Origin: CAADGY01 sp900696665
GTDB lineage: Bacteria; Acidobacteriota; Terriglobia; Bryobacterales; Bryobacteraceae
NCBI GenBank assembly: GCA_035063885.1
Contig: JAPSFM010000008.1
Coordinates: forward strand, 1-64,000
Direction of reading: 5' to 3'
Length of the DNA: 64,000 nucleotides
Part shown: positions 51,594 through 59,512 of the stretch, piece after piece
How the letters are laid out: every line of letters starts with the position of its first letter
Position numbering within the stretch: the first letter of the stretch is position 1
The notes under the pieces: generated by a model
Told to the model about the DNA's origin: nothing
Seen by the model: the letters and a program-made list of their open reading frames with translations, nothing else
Database searches by the model: none
Position numbers and translations under genes: made by a program

Positions 51594-52771
51594 AACGTAT
51601 TGCCGTACTCGGAGGTGGACCCGCCGGGGCATTCGCGGCCGAGAGGCTGGCTGCTTCCGGTCTGGAGACGGTACTGCTGGACGAGAAGCTGGCATGGGAG
51701 AAACCTTGCGGAGGCGGTCTTACCTACAAGGCTTATCGTGAATATCCTTTCCTGATTGACAACGATAAGCCCAAGAAGATCGTCTGGGACACGTATCTTT
51801 CAGAACCAAAAGCCGGGGCCGTAAAGATGAAGCTCACCCATCCGCTGGTGATCTACTCCCGTTTCGATCTGAACCGCATGCTGCTCGAACGGGCCGAGCG
51901 TGCCGGCGCGCAATTGGAGAAAACACGCGTGCTCGAAATGGGCCGTGGCGCCTCGCGCTGGCATATCAGGACGTCGGGCGGTGTCATCGATGCCGACTTC
52001 TGCATTGTGGCCACCGGTGCAAGAAATTCGTTGCGGCAGGTGGGCACGCAATGGACTCGCAACGACACAATGTTCGCGCTTGGCTACTATGTTCCATCCA
52101 TGCAGGAACACATCGACATTCAGTTTCTTCCCAAACTGGAGGGCTACATCTGGGTCTTTCCCCGCTGCGGGCACTTGTCGGTCGGTATCTGCGGCAAGGG
52201 CGAATCCGCCCAATCGTTGCGGAAGCGGCTGGAAGACTACATGAGCCTGCGCTGTATATCCTGGCAGAACGCGGCTTTCTATAGCCATGTCCTTCCGTCG
52301 CTTGCCACACCGGCTTGGAAAACGAACCATATCGCCGGAGATGGCTGGCTTGCTGTGGGCGACGCCGCCGGACTGGTGGACCCGATCACAGGGGAAGGTT
52401 TGTATTATGCGATGCGCTCCGGGGATCTCGCCAGCCGGATGCTCGTCGAGGAGCGGCATCCGGGCAGCGCGATGACCACTGCCTACCGTGCGGCCCTCCA
52501 TCGCGATTTTGCAGCAGACCTTGCCTTCAGCGCAACCTTTGCCCGCCGTGTTTTCGTGGGCCGGTTCCTCTTCGGCACGGTCCCTGCGCGCATGATCCAG
52601 TTCATGCGGCGGAGTCCGCGATTCCACGATCTGATGCAGGATCTTTTCGCGGGCACTCAGCCATACAGCGATCTGAAGAGGCGGCTGTTACGCAATCTGA
52701 ATGGGACCTTGCACGAAGTGGTGATGAATTTCTTCTTCGGCCGCCTGGTTACAGGCGAGAACAAAATATGA
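51590..52771 (+). CDS. Geranylgeranyl-reductase-family FAD oxidoreductase
   Basis: The 393-residue flavoprotein has an N-terminal GGGPAGAFAAERLA FAD motif, CGGGLTYKAY near 42, the middle VATGAR and the C-terminal GDAAGLVDPITGEGLYYAMRSG motif of the GGR/tryptophan-halogenase-like family. Members reduce prenyl double bonds (geranylgeranyl, menaquinone side chain, archaeal lipids). The C-terminal extension with FFFGRLV may be membrane-associated. It is just upstream of hemL; in chlorophyll makers GGR links to tetrapyrroles, but here no such pathway genes accompany it. Substrate unassigned. Confidence 0.85.
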   Translation: MKRIAVLGGGPAGAFAAERLAASGLETVLLDEKLAWEKPCGGGLTYKAYREYPFLIDNDKPKKIVWDTYLSEPKAGAVKMKLTHPLVIYSRFDLNRMLLERAERAGAQLEKTRVLEMGRGASRWHIRTSGGVIDADFCIVATGARNSLRQVGTQWTRNDTMFALGYYVPSMQEHIDIQFLPKLEGYIWVFPRCGHLSVGICGKGESAQSLRKRLEDYMSLRCISWQNAAFYSHVLPSLATPAWKTNHIAGDGWLAVGDAAGLVDPITGEGLYYAMRSGDLASRMLVEERHPGSAMTTAYRAALHRDFAADLAFSATFARRVFVGRFLFGTVPARMIQFMRRSPRFHDLMQDLFAGTQPYSDLKRRLLRNLNGTLHEVVMNFFFGRLVTGENKI

Positions 52772-52777
52772 AAGAGA

Positions 52778-54070
52778 ATGTCTTACTCCCGTAACACAAC
52801 CCCGCTGCGTCTGGACCATTCCGGCGTTCTGCTAGAACGTGCTCGCAATGTGATTCCCGGCGGTGTGAACTCGCCCGTTCGCGCCTACAAGAGCGTCGGC
52901 GGAACACCCCCCTTTATTCTTCGCGGTGAAGGGGCAAAGGTATTCGATGCGGACGGCAATGAATACGTGGATTACGTGGGCTCGTGGGGTCCGCTGATCC
53001 TCGGGCACCGTCACCCGGCTATTATCGCCGGTGTTGAAAAGGCGCTGGGACGCGGCACAAGTTTCGGCGCTCCCACTGAGTTTGAAGTGGAGCTAGCCGA
53101 GGAGATCTGCGGGGCAGTGCCGTCGATTGAGATGGTGCGTCTGGTGAACTCCGGTACCGAAGCCACTATGAGTGCACTGCGCCTCGCGCGCGGCTTCACC
53201 GGCCGGGATATCACCGTCAAATTCGAAGGTTGCTATCACGGGCATGTCGATTCGCTGCTGGTGAAGGCGGGGTCAGGTGTCGCGACATTTGGGATTCCGG
53301 ACACAGCCGGTGTCCCCAAGGCTTTCTCCGATACCACCATCGCTGTGCCTTACAACTCGATTGCCGCGGTGCAGAGTGTGTTTTCACAGCGTGGCAGCGA
53401 GATCGCCGCCGTAATCGTAGAACCCGTAGCCGGCAACATGGGATGCGTACCCCCGGTGCCCGGGTTTTTAGAAAGCCTTCGGGATCTCACCAGCCGTCAT
53501 GGGGCACTGCTGATCTTCGATGAAGTCATGACGGGCTTTCGCGTGGCGTTCGGAGGAGCACAGCAACTCTACGGAATCCGTCCTGATCTTACGACGCTCG
53601 GCAAGATTATCGGTGGAGGACTGCCGGCCGGCGCCTATGGCGGACGCAAGGATATCATGTCGCAGGTTTCGCCTCTGGGTCCCGTCTATCAGGCGGGCAC
53701 TCTGTCCGGCAATCCACTCGGCGTCGCCGCGGGCCTCGCCATGCTCCGGTATCTTCGCGAGAATCCCTGGGTTTATGAGCAACTCGAAGCAAGAGCGGCG
53801 GAACTCGTCGAGGGCGCACCCGCGGGCGTGACGGTGAATCGCGTCGGCTCGATGTTCACGGTTTTCTTCACGGACCGTCCGGTTACTGATTATGACTCTG
53901 CTAGGCGATCGGATACGGCCCAATTTGCACGATTCTTCCACTGGATGCTCGAGAACGGCGTCTATCTGGCGCCTTCCCAGTTCGAGGCGGGGTTTGTGTC
54001 AGCGGCGCATTCCGCCGGGGACGTTATCTGTACAAAGGAGGCTGCCCGCCGCTTCTTCGAGCAGCCATAG
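52778..54070 (+). CDS. hemL: Glutamate-1-semialdehyde 2,1-aminomutase
   Basis: The 430-residue PLP enzyme makes 5-aminolevulinate in the C5 route to heme and siroheme. It shows NVIPGGVNSPVRAYKSVGGTPPF, SWGPLILGHRHP, NSGTEATMSALRLARG, IFDEVMTGFRV and the PLP Lys in LGKIIGGGLPAGAYGG. The end SAAHSAGD is typical of HemL. ATG 52778 lies six bases after the GGR stop. Its last 47 bases overlap a minus-strand membrane-protein gene. Confidence 0.96.
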   Translation: MSYSRNTTPLRLDHSGVLLERARNVIPGGVNSPVRAYKSVGGTPPFILRGEGAKVFDADGNEYVDYVGSWGPLILGHRHPAIIAGVEKALGRGTSFGAPTEFEVELAEEICGAVPSIEMVRLVNSGTEATMSALRLARGFTGRDITVKFEGCYHGHVDSLLVKAGSGVATFGIPDTAGVPKAFSDTTIAVPYNSIAAVQSVFSQRGSEIAAVIVEPVAGNMGCVPPVPGFLESLRDLTSRHGALLIFDEVMTGFRVAFGGAQQLYGIRPDLTTLGKIIGGGLPAGAYGGRKDIMSQVSPLGPVYQAGTLSGNPLGVAAGLAMLRYLRENPWVYEQLEARAAELVEGAPAGVTVNRVGSMFTVFFTDRPVTDYDSARRSDTAQFARFFHWMLENGVYLAPSQFEAGFVSAAHSAGDVICTKEAARRFFEQP

Positions 54071-54590
54071 CAGCGGCGAGTTTCCGTCCCGAATAAGTCA
54101 CAATAAACGCGAAAGTCAGCAGGCTGATGACGACCACGGCAATACGCCGGCTTCTCGGCAGATACCGGACTGTTTGCCGCGCCGCCTGGCCGAATACCGC
54201 CGATAGATGTAGGCGGACTTTGGAGACGCCGCGCCCTTCCATGCGGTTGTCCACAACCAGCACATAATCTCCGGCCAACGGCACGCGATACCGGAATCCT
54301 CCGCTGCGCTGATAAGGTGTAGAAATGAGCGGGCGGTGTGCGTGGCCCGAATACAGTGCCTCGGCGTCGGCTGCGCGAAGCAATAGAACGCGCACGCCGG
54401 ATCCCCCCTCGTCCACAGCATAGGAGCACTCGACGACAGCCACGCTTTGACGTAACAGCAGCGGAAATCCAATCACTCGTGAAGCGGTGATCTCGATAGT
54501 GTCATCGATGATGGTAACCCGCAGCATCTCAGCTTCCGCGCGTCCACCCGGCCGCACCAGGGCCGTTAGCAGGGCTAGAATGAGAAGCAT
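54024..54590 (-). CDS. Two-helix membrane protein, unknown
   Basis: The 188-residue protein has a hydrophobic N terminus (MLLILALLTALVRPGG). An extracytoplasmic β-rich domain follows (TIIDDTIEITASRVIGFPLLL, GGFRYRVPLAGDYVLVVDN), then a second helix (RIAVVVISLLTFAFIVTYSG) near the C terminus. The PLAGDYVLVVDN strands look Ig/CBM-like. Its ATG shares three bases with the divergent DoxX gene start, and its end overlaps hemL by 47 bases. The 260-residue frame extends antisense into the DoxX gene, so the shorter start is preferred. Existence is likely but unproven. Confidence 0.6.
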   Translation of the reverse strand: MLLILALLTALVRPGGRAEAEMLRVTIIDDTIEITASRVIGFPLLLRQSVAVVECSYAVDEGGSGVRVLLLRAADAEALYSGHAHRPLISTPYQRSGGFRYRVPLAGDYVLVVDNRMEGRGVSKVRLHLSAVFGQAARQTVRYLPRSRRIAVVVISLLTFAFIVTYSGRKLAAAMAARRSGGQPPLYR

Positions 54591-55512
54591 GGAACACAGT
54601 ATGGCACATCCCCGGAGCCGAACCGCTCCCTGGGAGGCGCCGGCGTGGAAAACCATTTTGAGTCTCTGCTGTGCAGTACTGTTGGGACTGGCGTTCATCG
54701 TGGCGGGCACCTGGAAGATCACGGACCCGCTTAGCGCCGCTGCACGCATGAGGGAGGCGCTGCTGCCCGCGTGGCTCAGCCTGCCTGCAGCCCTTTCGCT
54801 TGGCATCTCGGAGACGTTCGCCGGCGTTCTGCTGCTGGTACCGCGTTACCGGCGCTGGGGCGCCTGGCTTACCGGGTTGCTTCTGATTGCGTTCCTCGGT
54901 TATTTCGCCATCAATTACAGCGCTCTGCGCGGCGAGGAATGTAATTGTTTTCCGTGGATCAAACGGACCGTGGGCCCGGCGTTCATCATCGGAGATCTGG
55001 TAATGCTCGCGATGACCTGGTTTGCTTGGGTATGGGCACGCCGGCCGGAATCAAAACGTGGAGCTGCCATTATTCTGACGGCCGTCTGCGTGTTCGCCGG
55101 GGTCTCTTATGGAATGACGGTCGCGAGAGAAAGTGGAATTCGCGCCCCATCCTCTATCCAGGTGGCTGGTCAGCCGGTGGCACTGGACGATGGGCGCTTC
55201 TTTCTTTATTTCTTCGATCCGGAATGCTCACACTGTGTCTTCGCGGCAAGGGAGATGTCCGGTTACCACTGGCGTGACACGCGCATCATTGCAATAGCCA
55301 CGGCAATGCCTCAGTTCGCCGATCAGTTCTTGGCTTCCACCGGACTCAAGGCCAATCTGTCAACGGATGTTGAGAAGTTGCGCGAGACATTCCGGTTCGC
55401 CAGCACTCCTTATGGGGTGGCTTTGGAAAACGGCAGGCAAAAGGCCGCCTTCCCACATTTCGAAGGGACCGAACCGGAGAACTCCCTGCGCGAGCTTGGA
55501 TTCATCGAATAA
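54589..55512 (+). CDS. DoxX/MauE-type membrane protein fused to a thioredoxin-like domain
   Basis: The 307-residue protein has about five transmembrane helices in the first 190 residues, with the DoxX/MauE look (LAFIVAGTWKITDPLSAA, LSLGISETFAGVLLLVPRYR, and a Cys pair GEECNC). Its C-terminal domain is extracytoplasmic with FFLYFFDPECSHCVF: a CxxC-type (CSHC) thioredoxin site followed by STPYGVALENGRQ, the cis-Pro loop. It probably passes electrons or disulfides across the membrane. ATG 54589 has GAGAAG upstream; 54601 is a second choice. Confidence 0.82.
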   Translation: MEHSMAHPRSRTAPWEAPAWKTILSLCCAVLLGLAFIVAGTWKITDPLSAAARMREALLPAWLSLPAALSLGISETFAGVLLLVPRYRRWGAWLTGLLLIAFLGYFAINYSALRGEECNCFPWIKRTVGPAFIIGDLVMLAMTWFAWVWARRPESKRGAAIILTAVCVFAGVSYGMTVARESGIRAPSSIQVAGQPVALDDGRFFLYFFDPECSHCVFAAREMSGYHWRDTRIIAIATAMPQFADQFLASTGLKANLSTDVEKLRETFRFASTPYGVALENGRQKAAFPHFEGTEPENSLRELGFIE

Positions 55513-55543
55513 CCATGCCCGCGCGACCCCGGAGAATCAAATA

Positions 55544-56038
55544 ATGATACAAGCTGCCGTGCTCACAATCAGCGATTCGGTGCATCGCGGCTCAAGGTTG
55601 GATTTATCGGGACCAGCCGTGAGAGAACGCCTGGAGCAACTCGGCTGGTCCGTTGCGGCAAATGAAGTGCTGCCGGACGAGGCCGACGCCATTGCCGGAC
55701 GCCTGGCCACGCTGGCGGACGGAAATCAGTTATCCGCCATCTTCACGACAGGCGGCACGGGCATCGCCCCGCGAGATGTCACGCCGGAGGCCACACGCCG
55801 GGTCACCGATCGGGAAATCCCCGGACTCGGTGAGTTGATGCGTTTTGAAGGCCGCAAGTCCACGCCCCTGGCTGCTTTGTCGCGCAGTTTCGCCGGCACG
55901 CGTGGGCGCGTGCTAATTGTAAATTTACCGGGTTCGCCACAGGGTGCAGTTGAATCTCTGAACGCCATCGTCGACCTGGTGCCGCACATTCTAGAACTTC
56001 TGCGCGGTCAAACGGACCATTCCGGTATTCGAAACTGA
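55544..56038 (+). CDS. Molybdopterin adenylyltransferase/MoaB-MogA family protein
   Basis: The 164-residue MoCF-domain protein has VLTISDSVHRG near residue 7, the nucleotide site FTTGGTGIAPRDVTPEA near 65, and VNLPGSPQGAVESLNAIVDLVPHIL. It adenylylates molybdopterin before Mo insertion, so it serves enzymes such as the 45-49 kb hydroxylase. Whether it is MogA or MoaB type is undecided. GGAGA lies nine bases before ATG 55544. Longer in-frame starts would overlap the DoxX gene. Confidence 0.92.
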   Translation: MIQAAVLTISDSVHRGSRLDLSGPAVRERLEQLGWSVAANEVLPDEADAIAGRLATLADGNQLSAIFTTGGTGIAPRDVTPEATRRVTDREIPGLGELMRFEGRKSTPLAALSRSFAGTRGRVLIVNLPGSPQGAVESLNAIVDLVPHILELLRGQTDHSGIRN

Positions 56039-56068
56039 AGCCGGTGAAAGGACGTCCTACGTTAAGCC

Positions 56069-57136
56069 ATGAATGTTTTCCGAGCAATTCTAGCTACTCT
56101 CCTGTGCTTCACTCTTTTTGCCCAAGAAGAGTTGCCCGAGAGAACTTTCACTGCAACTGTAAACGTGGTAGTGGTTCCAGTGACCATTACCGATGAGCAG
56201 GGGAACTATGTTGCTGGCCTTAAGCCGGAAGACTTCCGCTTATACGATAACAACAAGTTGCAGGACATTCGGGTGGAAGAGGCGGTTCAACCGATTTCGT
56301 TGGTTGTCGCCGTGCAAGCGAATCCGGACATGGCGGGCATTCTGCCGATGGTTAAGCAGATCGGACCGGTCATCAGTCAACTCATCATCGGTCAGCATGG
56401 CGAAGCGGCGATTCTGGCTTATGACGGCAAAATCCGGACCATGCAGGACTTTACAGCCGATTCGGATCAGATCGCTTCCGCCTTGCAGAAAATCAATCCC
56501 GGCAGCAGCATGAACCGTGTCAAGGATGCGGCGCGCGAAGCGGTCCGCATGCTTCGCAACCGCCCCGCCGGCAACCGCCGGGTGTTGCTGGTTATTGGCG
56601 AGACGCGTGACAAATCGAGTGAAGGCAACCTCCGCGAAATCATGGCTGAGGTGCAGCTACACAACGTCAGTGTTTACACAGCTAATGTGAACCGCCTGGT
56701 GAGCACTCTTACCGGGAGGCCCGAAACGCCGCGGCCGAGCCCTTTTCCGGCCACCGCTTACAAAATTCCCGGCGGCGGTCCGCAAACGCCGGGGACCGTT
56801 GCCTCGCTGGGCCATGGCGGCACGCTGGGAAATTGGGTTCCGGTGTTCGTGGAAATCTTCCGGGACGTGAAGTCGATCTTCATTTCGAATCCGGCCGAGG
56901 TGTTCACGAAATACAGCGGCGGCAAAGAGTTCTCTTTCATGAAGCAGCGGGACCTGGAACGGGCGCTCTCTGAAATCGGCAGCGAACTGCATAGCCAGTA
57001 CATGATCAGCTACACGCCCGATAACAAATCAGAAGGCGGCTTCCACGAACTCAGGGTAAACGTGAGCCGCCCGCAGGCCGCCGGCTGGGATATCCGCTAC
57101 CGGCCCGGCTACTGGATGGCGGCCGTACCACAATAG
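56069..57136 (+). CDS. Acidobacterial VWFA-related secreted protein (TIGR03436 type)
   Basis: The 355-residue protein has a signal peptide (RAILATLLCFTLFAQ). Its sequence then follows the VWFA-related Acidobacteria family: VNVVVVPVTITDEQGNYVAGLKPEDFRLYDN near 30-60, NRVKDAAREAVRMLRNRPAGNRRVLLVIGE, SEIGSELHSQYMISYTPDN and RPGYW. The MIDAS DxSxS is absent: at its place (VVAVQANPDMAG) there is no Asp-x-Ser-x-Ser, so metal-dependent binding is doubtful. Function unknown. Confidence 0.88.
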   Translation: MNVFRAILATLLCFTLFAQEELPERTFTATVNVVVVPVTITDEQGNYVAGLKPEDFRLYDNNKLQDIRVEEAVQPISLVVAVQANPDMAGILPMVKQIGPVISQLIIGQHGEAAILAYDGKIRTMQDFTADSDQIASALQKINPGSSMNRVKDAAREAVRMLRNRPAGNRRVLLVIGETRDKSSEGNLREIMAEVQLHNVSVYTANVNRLVSTLTGRPETPRPSPFPATAYKIPGGGPQTPGTVASLGHGGTLGNWVPVFVEIFRDVKSIFISNPAEVFTKYSGGKEFSFMKQRDLERALSEIGSELHSQYMISYTPDNKSEGGFHELRVNVSRPQAAGWDIRYRPGYWMAAVPQ

Positions 57137-57156
57137 CCGCTCTCGCGGCGCAATGG

Positions 57157-58422
57157 TTACCGAGCTGCGCCCGTAGGCAAGCGTGTTGCAGTGTCCGGGA
57201 GGGATTCCGCACGCCGGAAAGAAATCCCGGCAAACGTCACTACGCTTTGCTGATCGATGTTCCACTGATCGTAGTGAAGAAGCTCGCCTCGCGCATCCGG
57301 TACGGCGCGAAGAAATGTGTAGATTGGAGCCGATCCACACCACTTGAGATCGTCTTGGTTTTCAGAGACCAGTTCCCAGAAACCCTCTGCGTTGCCTGTG
57401 TTCACTTGCTGGATGCGCTGAGCATCCCGCTGCTCAACCTCTAGCATCTTTCCTTCACGGGCGGCGGCGGAAAACTCATCTCCGTATCTCGGACCGATAT
57501 GCGCCATATCGACACCCAATACCCAGAGCAGCCGGCCGCCTTCGACACTTCCCATCTCGCCGAGCGCATCCAAAAACTGCCTTACGCGATCATCTTTTTC
57601 GGGCAGTTGCCGGGCTTGGATGCTCTTTCCGAAGGATCCGCAAAGAATCGGGACTACTTTGACATCCGCACCGAAAAGGTGCTGGAGAAAGATCACCTGA
57701 AATTCAATGGAGTGCTCGAACGAGTGGCAGTAGTCCTCCATGATAACGGCGTTGGGCGCACTTGCCGCCAGACGGTCTACCAGACGCGTGTCCGTGATGG
57801 CAGTCCCTATCGGTGTGGAAAAGGACTTGCGCGTCAACCCGAACTGGTCCGGCTCGCCGTAATGCGATGTGCCAAGAATGACAAAGGTGCGGTCGCGATA
57901 AGATGGAGCAAGCGCGCGATAGGCAGCCTGGTAAGACCGCCATCCTCCCTCCAGGCTCACGTGTGGCGCCGCGATCGCAACCAGCGAGTCCGTGGACGCA
58001 CCCTCGGGTTCCACCCCCATGTAACGGTCCATGGTCTCGCGGAGAGCTTCCAGCTCATCGGGGTATGCCGAACCGGCATGTGTCGCCTGCCGGCACTCCG
58101 CTTCGACGAACTCACCGTGCCGCAGCTCCCGCAACTGCTCGCCCCGCTCGTCCTGTAGAAAACCCGCGCCGCTCAAGGCATCGGTAAGATGACTCACCAC
58201 TTCGCTCACTGCAAGTTCGCCCGTAAGCCGCGCCAGTTCTTCTCTTACATCGAGGTCGCTATGCTGACCATCGTAGAGGTGTAAACATCTCACCAGCACC
58301 GGGGGGACGATGAGCGTCGTATCCGTGTAACGGAACGGATCGCGTATCAGCAACCCTGGGCGGTCCGCCAGCGGTGACGGCGTGAAGTCCAGGTTCATTC
58401 TCAATGCGGGGAGCGTGGGCAT
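57157..58422 (-). CDS. MEMO family protein with N-terminal PqqD-like domain
   Basis: Residues about 125-405 of this 421-residue protein match MEMO1/AmmeMemoRadiSam B: AIAAPHVSLEGGW, VILGTSHYG, EHSIEFQVIFLQHL, GVDMAHIGPRYGD and a final QQSVVTFAGISF. These carry the His and Asp residues that bind metal in MEMO. The first about 110 residues look like a PqqD/winged-helix type module (RPGLLIRDPF, LVRCLHLYDGQHSDLDVREELA, LSGAGFLQDE). No AmmeMemoRadiSam radical-SAM partner is nearby. ATG 58422 has no clear Shine-Dalgarno; 58398 is possible. Confidence 0.82.
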   Translation of the reverse strand: MPTLPALRMNLDFTPSPLADRPGLLIRDPFRYTDTTLIVPPVLVRCLHLYDGQHSDLDVREELARLTGELAVSEVVSHLTDALSGAGFLQDERGEQLRELRHGEFVEAECRQATHAGSAYPDELEALRETMDRYMGVEPEGASTDSLVAIAAPHVSLEGGWRSYQAAYRALAPSYRDRTFVILGTSHYGEPDQFGLTRKSFSTPIGTAITDTRLVDRLAASAPNAVIMEDYCHSFEHSIEFQVIFLQHLFGADVKVVPILCGSFGKSIQARQLPEKDDRVRQFLDALGEMGSVEGGRLLWVLGVDMAHIGPRYGDEFSAAAREGKMLEVEQRDAQRIQQVNTGNAEGFWELVSENQDDLKWCGSAPIYTFLRAVPDARGELLHYDQWNIDQQSVVTFAGISFRRAESLPDTATRLPTGAAR

Positions 58423-58483
58423 CCATTCATGATACGAAACGGTGTGCCGGCCATCGGCGCCCGTTGCGGCTTACACTGGCACT

Positions 58484-59176
58484 ATGGCTGAATTTGAGAA
58501 TCGTGTGGTCGTCATCTCCGGAGCGACCGGAGGAGCGGGCCGGGTAATAACGGCTCGCTTCCTCGGCGAAGGTGCGACCGTTTTCGCCGTCGGGCACTCG
58601 CAAAACGAGCAGGCCGCGCCGGCGAACCTTATCCGCGTCAAAGCCGATCTGTTCACCCGGCAAGGCGCCCGGTCGGTCGTGGAAACGGCAATATCGAGAG
58701 CGGGAAGGATAGACGTCCTGGTACACCTGGTGGGCGGCTTCGCTGGTGGGCAATCCGTTGCAGAGGCCGGAACCGGGACTTGGGAGCACATGATGAACAT
58801 CAACTTCTACGCAGCTCTGTTTCTGTTTGAAGCCGTGATCCCGGAAATGATGAAACATCGCCGCGGGCGGATCATTGCAATGGGGTCTCGCACCGGCGTC
58901 GATCCGGTTGCTTCCCTCGGGCCTTACTCCGTGTCGAAAGCCGCCCTGCATGCTCTCGTCCGCGCAATCGCAGCCGAGGTCAAGGACGCCGGGATTACGT
59001 CGAATGCCGTGTTGCCGGGAGTCATCGATACCGCGGCAAACCGGCAGGCGAATCCGGCTGCGGACCATACCATGTGGGTAACACCGGAGTCGATCGCAGA
59101 ATTGATTTTGTGGCTCGCCTCGGACCGGGCCGGTGACGTCAATGGCGCGTTGATTCCAATCTACGGCCGCTCCTGA
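58484..59176 (+). CDS. Short-chain dehydrogenase/reductase
   Basis: The 230-residue classical SDR has GATGGAG near residue 13, VHLVGGFAGG (in place of NAG), the catalytic Ser in MGSRTG and YSVSKAA near 150. The catalytic Tyr-x-x-x-Lys is intact. Substrate unknown. ATG 58484 is preferred to an upstream frame start that lacks family sequence. It is divergent from the MEMO gene and upstream of the pterin dehydratase gene, from which it is 36 bases away. Confidence 0.88.
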   Translation: MAEFENRVVVISGATGGAGRVITARFLGEGATVFAVGHSQNEQAAPANLIRVKADLFTRQGARSVVETAISRAGRIDVLVHLVGGFAGGQSVAEAGTGTWEHMMNINFYAALFLFEAVIPEMMKHRRGRIIAMGSRTGVDPVASLGPYSVSKAALHALVRAIAAEVKDAGITSNAVLPGVIDTAANRQANPAADHTMWVTPESIAELILWLASDRAGDVNGALIPIYGRS

Positions 59177-59212
59177 CAAGACGAATCGAAGCACGATTAG
59201 TAGGATAAAAAT

Positions 59213-59512
59213 ATGCCAAGGCTGCCGAAGTTCGATGACGTACAACTTCAAGCCGCGCTAGCCGAACTTCCCGGCTGGACCATTCGGGGCGGCAAGTTGC
59301 ACCGCGAGTATCTTTTCCCCGATTTCGTTCACGCCTTCGGTTTTATGGCTACCGCAGCCATCGCGATCGAAGCGATGAACCATCACCCCGAGTGGTGTAA
59401 CGTCTATAATCGCGTCACGGTAGAGTTGACTACGCACGATTCCGGCGGAATAACGGAAAACGATCTGACGTTAGCCCGAAAGCTCGACGATTTAGCCCAC
59501 AAACTGCAATGA
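59213..59512 (+). CDS. phhB: 4a-hydroxytetrahydrobiopterin dehydratase
   Basis: The 99-residue pterin carbinolamine dehydratase has the family signature: MNHHPEWCNVYNRVTVELTTHDSGG..END, including the His-His pair near 62 and the late His-Asp. It regenerates pterin cofactor for aromatic amino acid hydroxylases; no such hydroxylase is in the window. Family members also act in molybdopterin or moonlighting roles. It overlaps the next gene by four bases. Confidence 0.93.
   Translation: MPRLPKFDDVQLQAALAELPGWTIRGGKLHREYLFPDFVHAFGFMATAAIAIEAMNHHPEWCNVYNRVTVELTTHDSGGITENDLTLARKLDDLAHKLQ

Noticed and set aside
54591..54806. Upstream extension of the minus-strand membrane protein
   Set aside because: The added 72 residues are antisense to the DoxX gene, whose helices are convincing.
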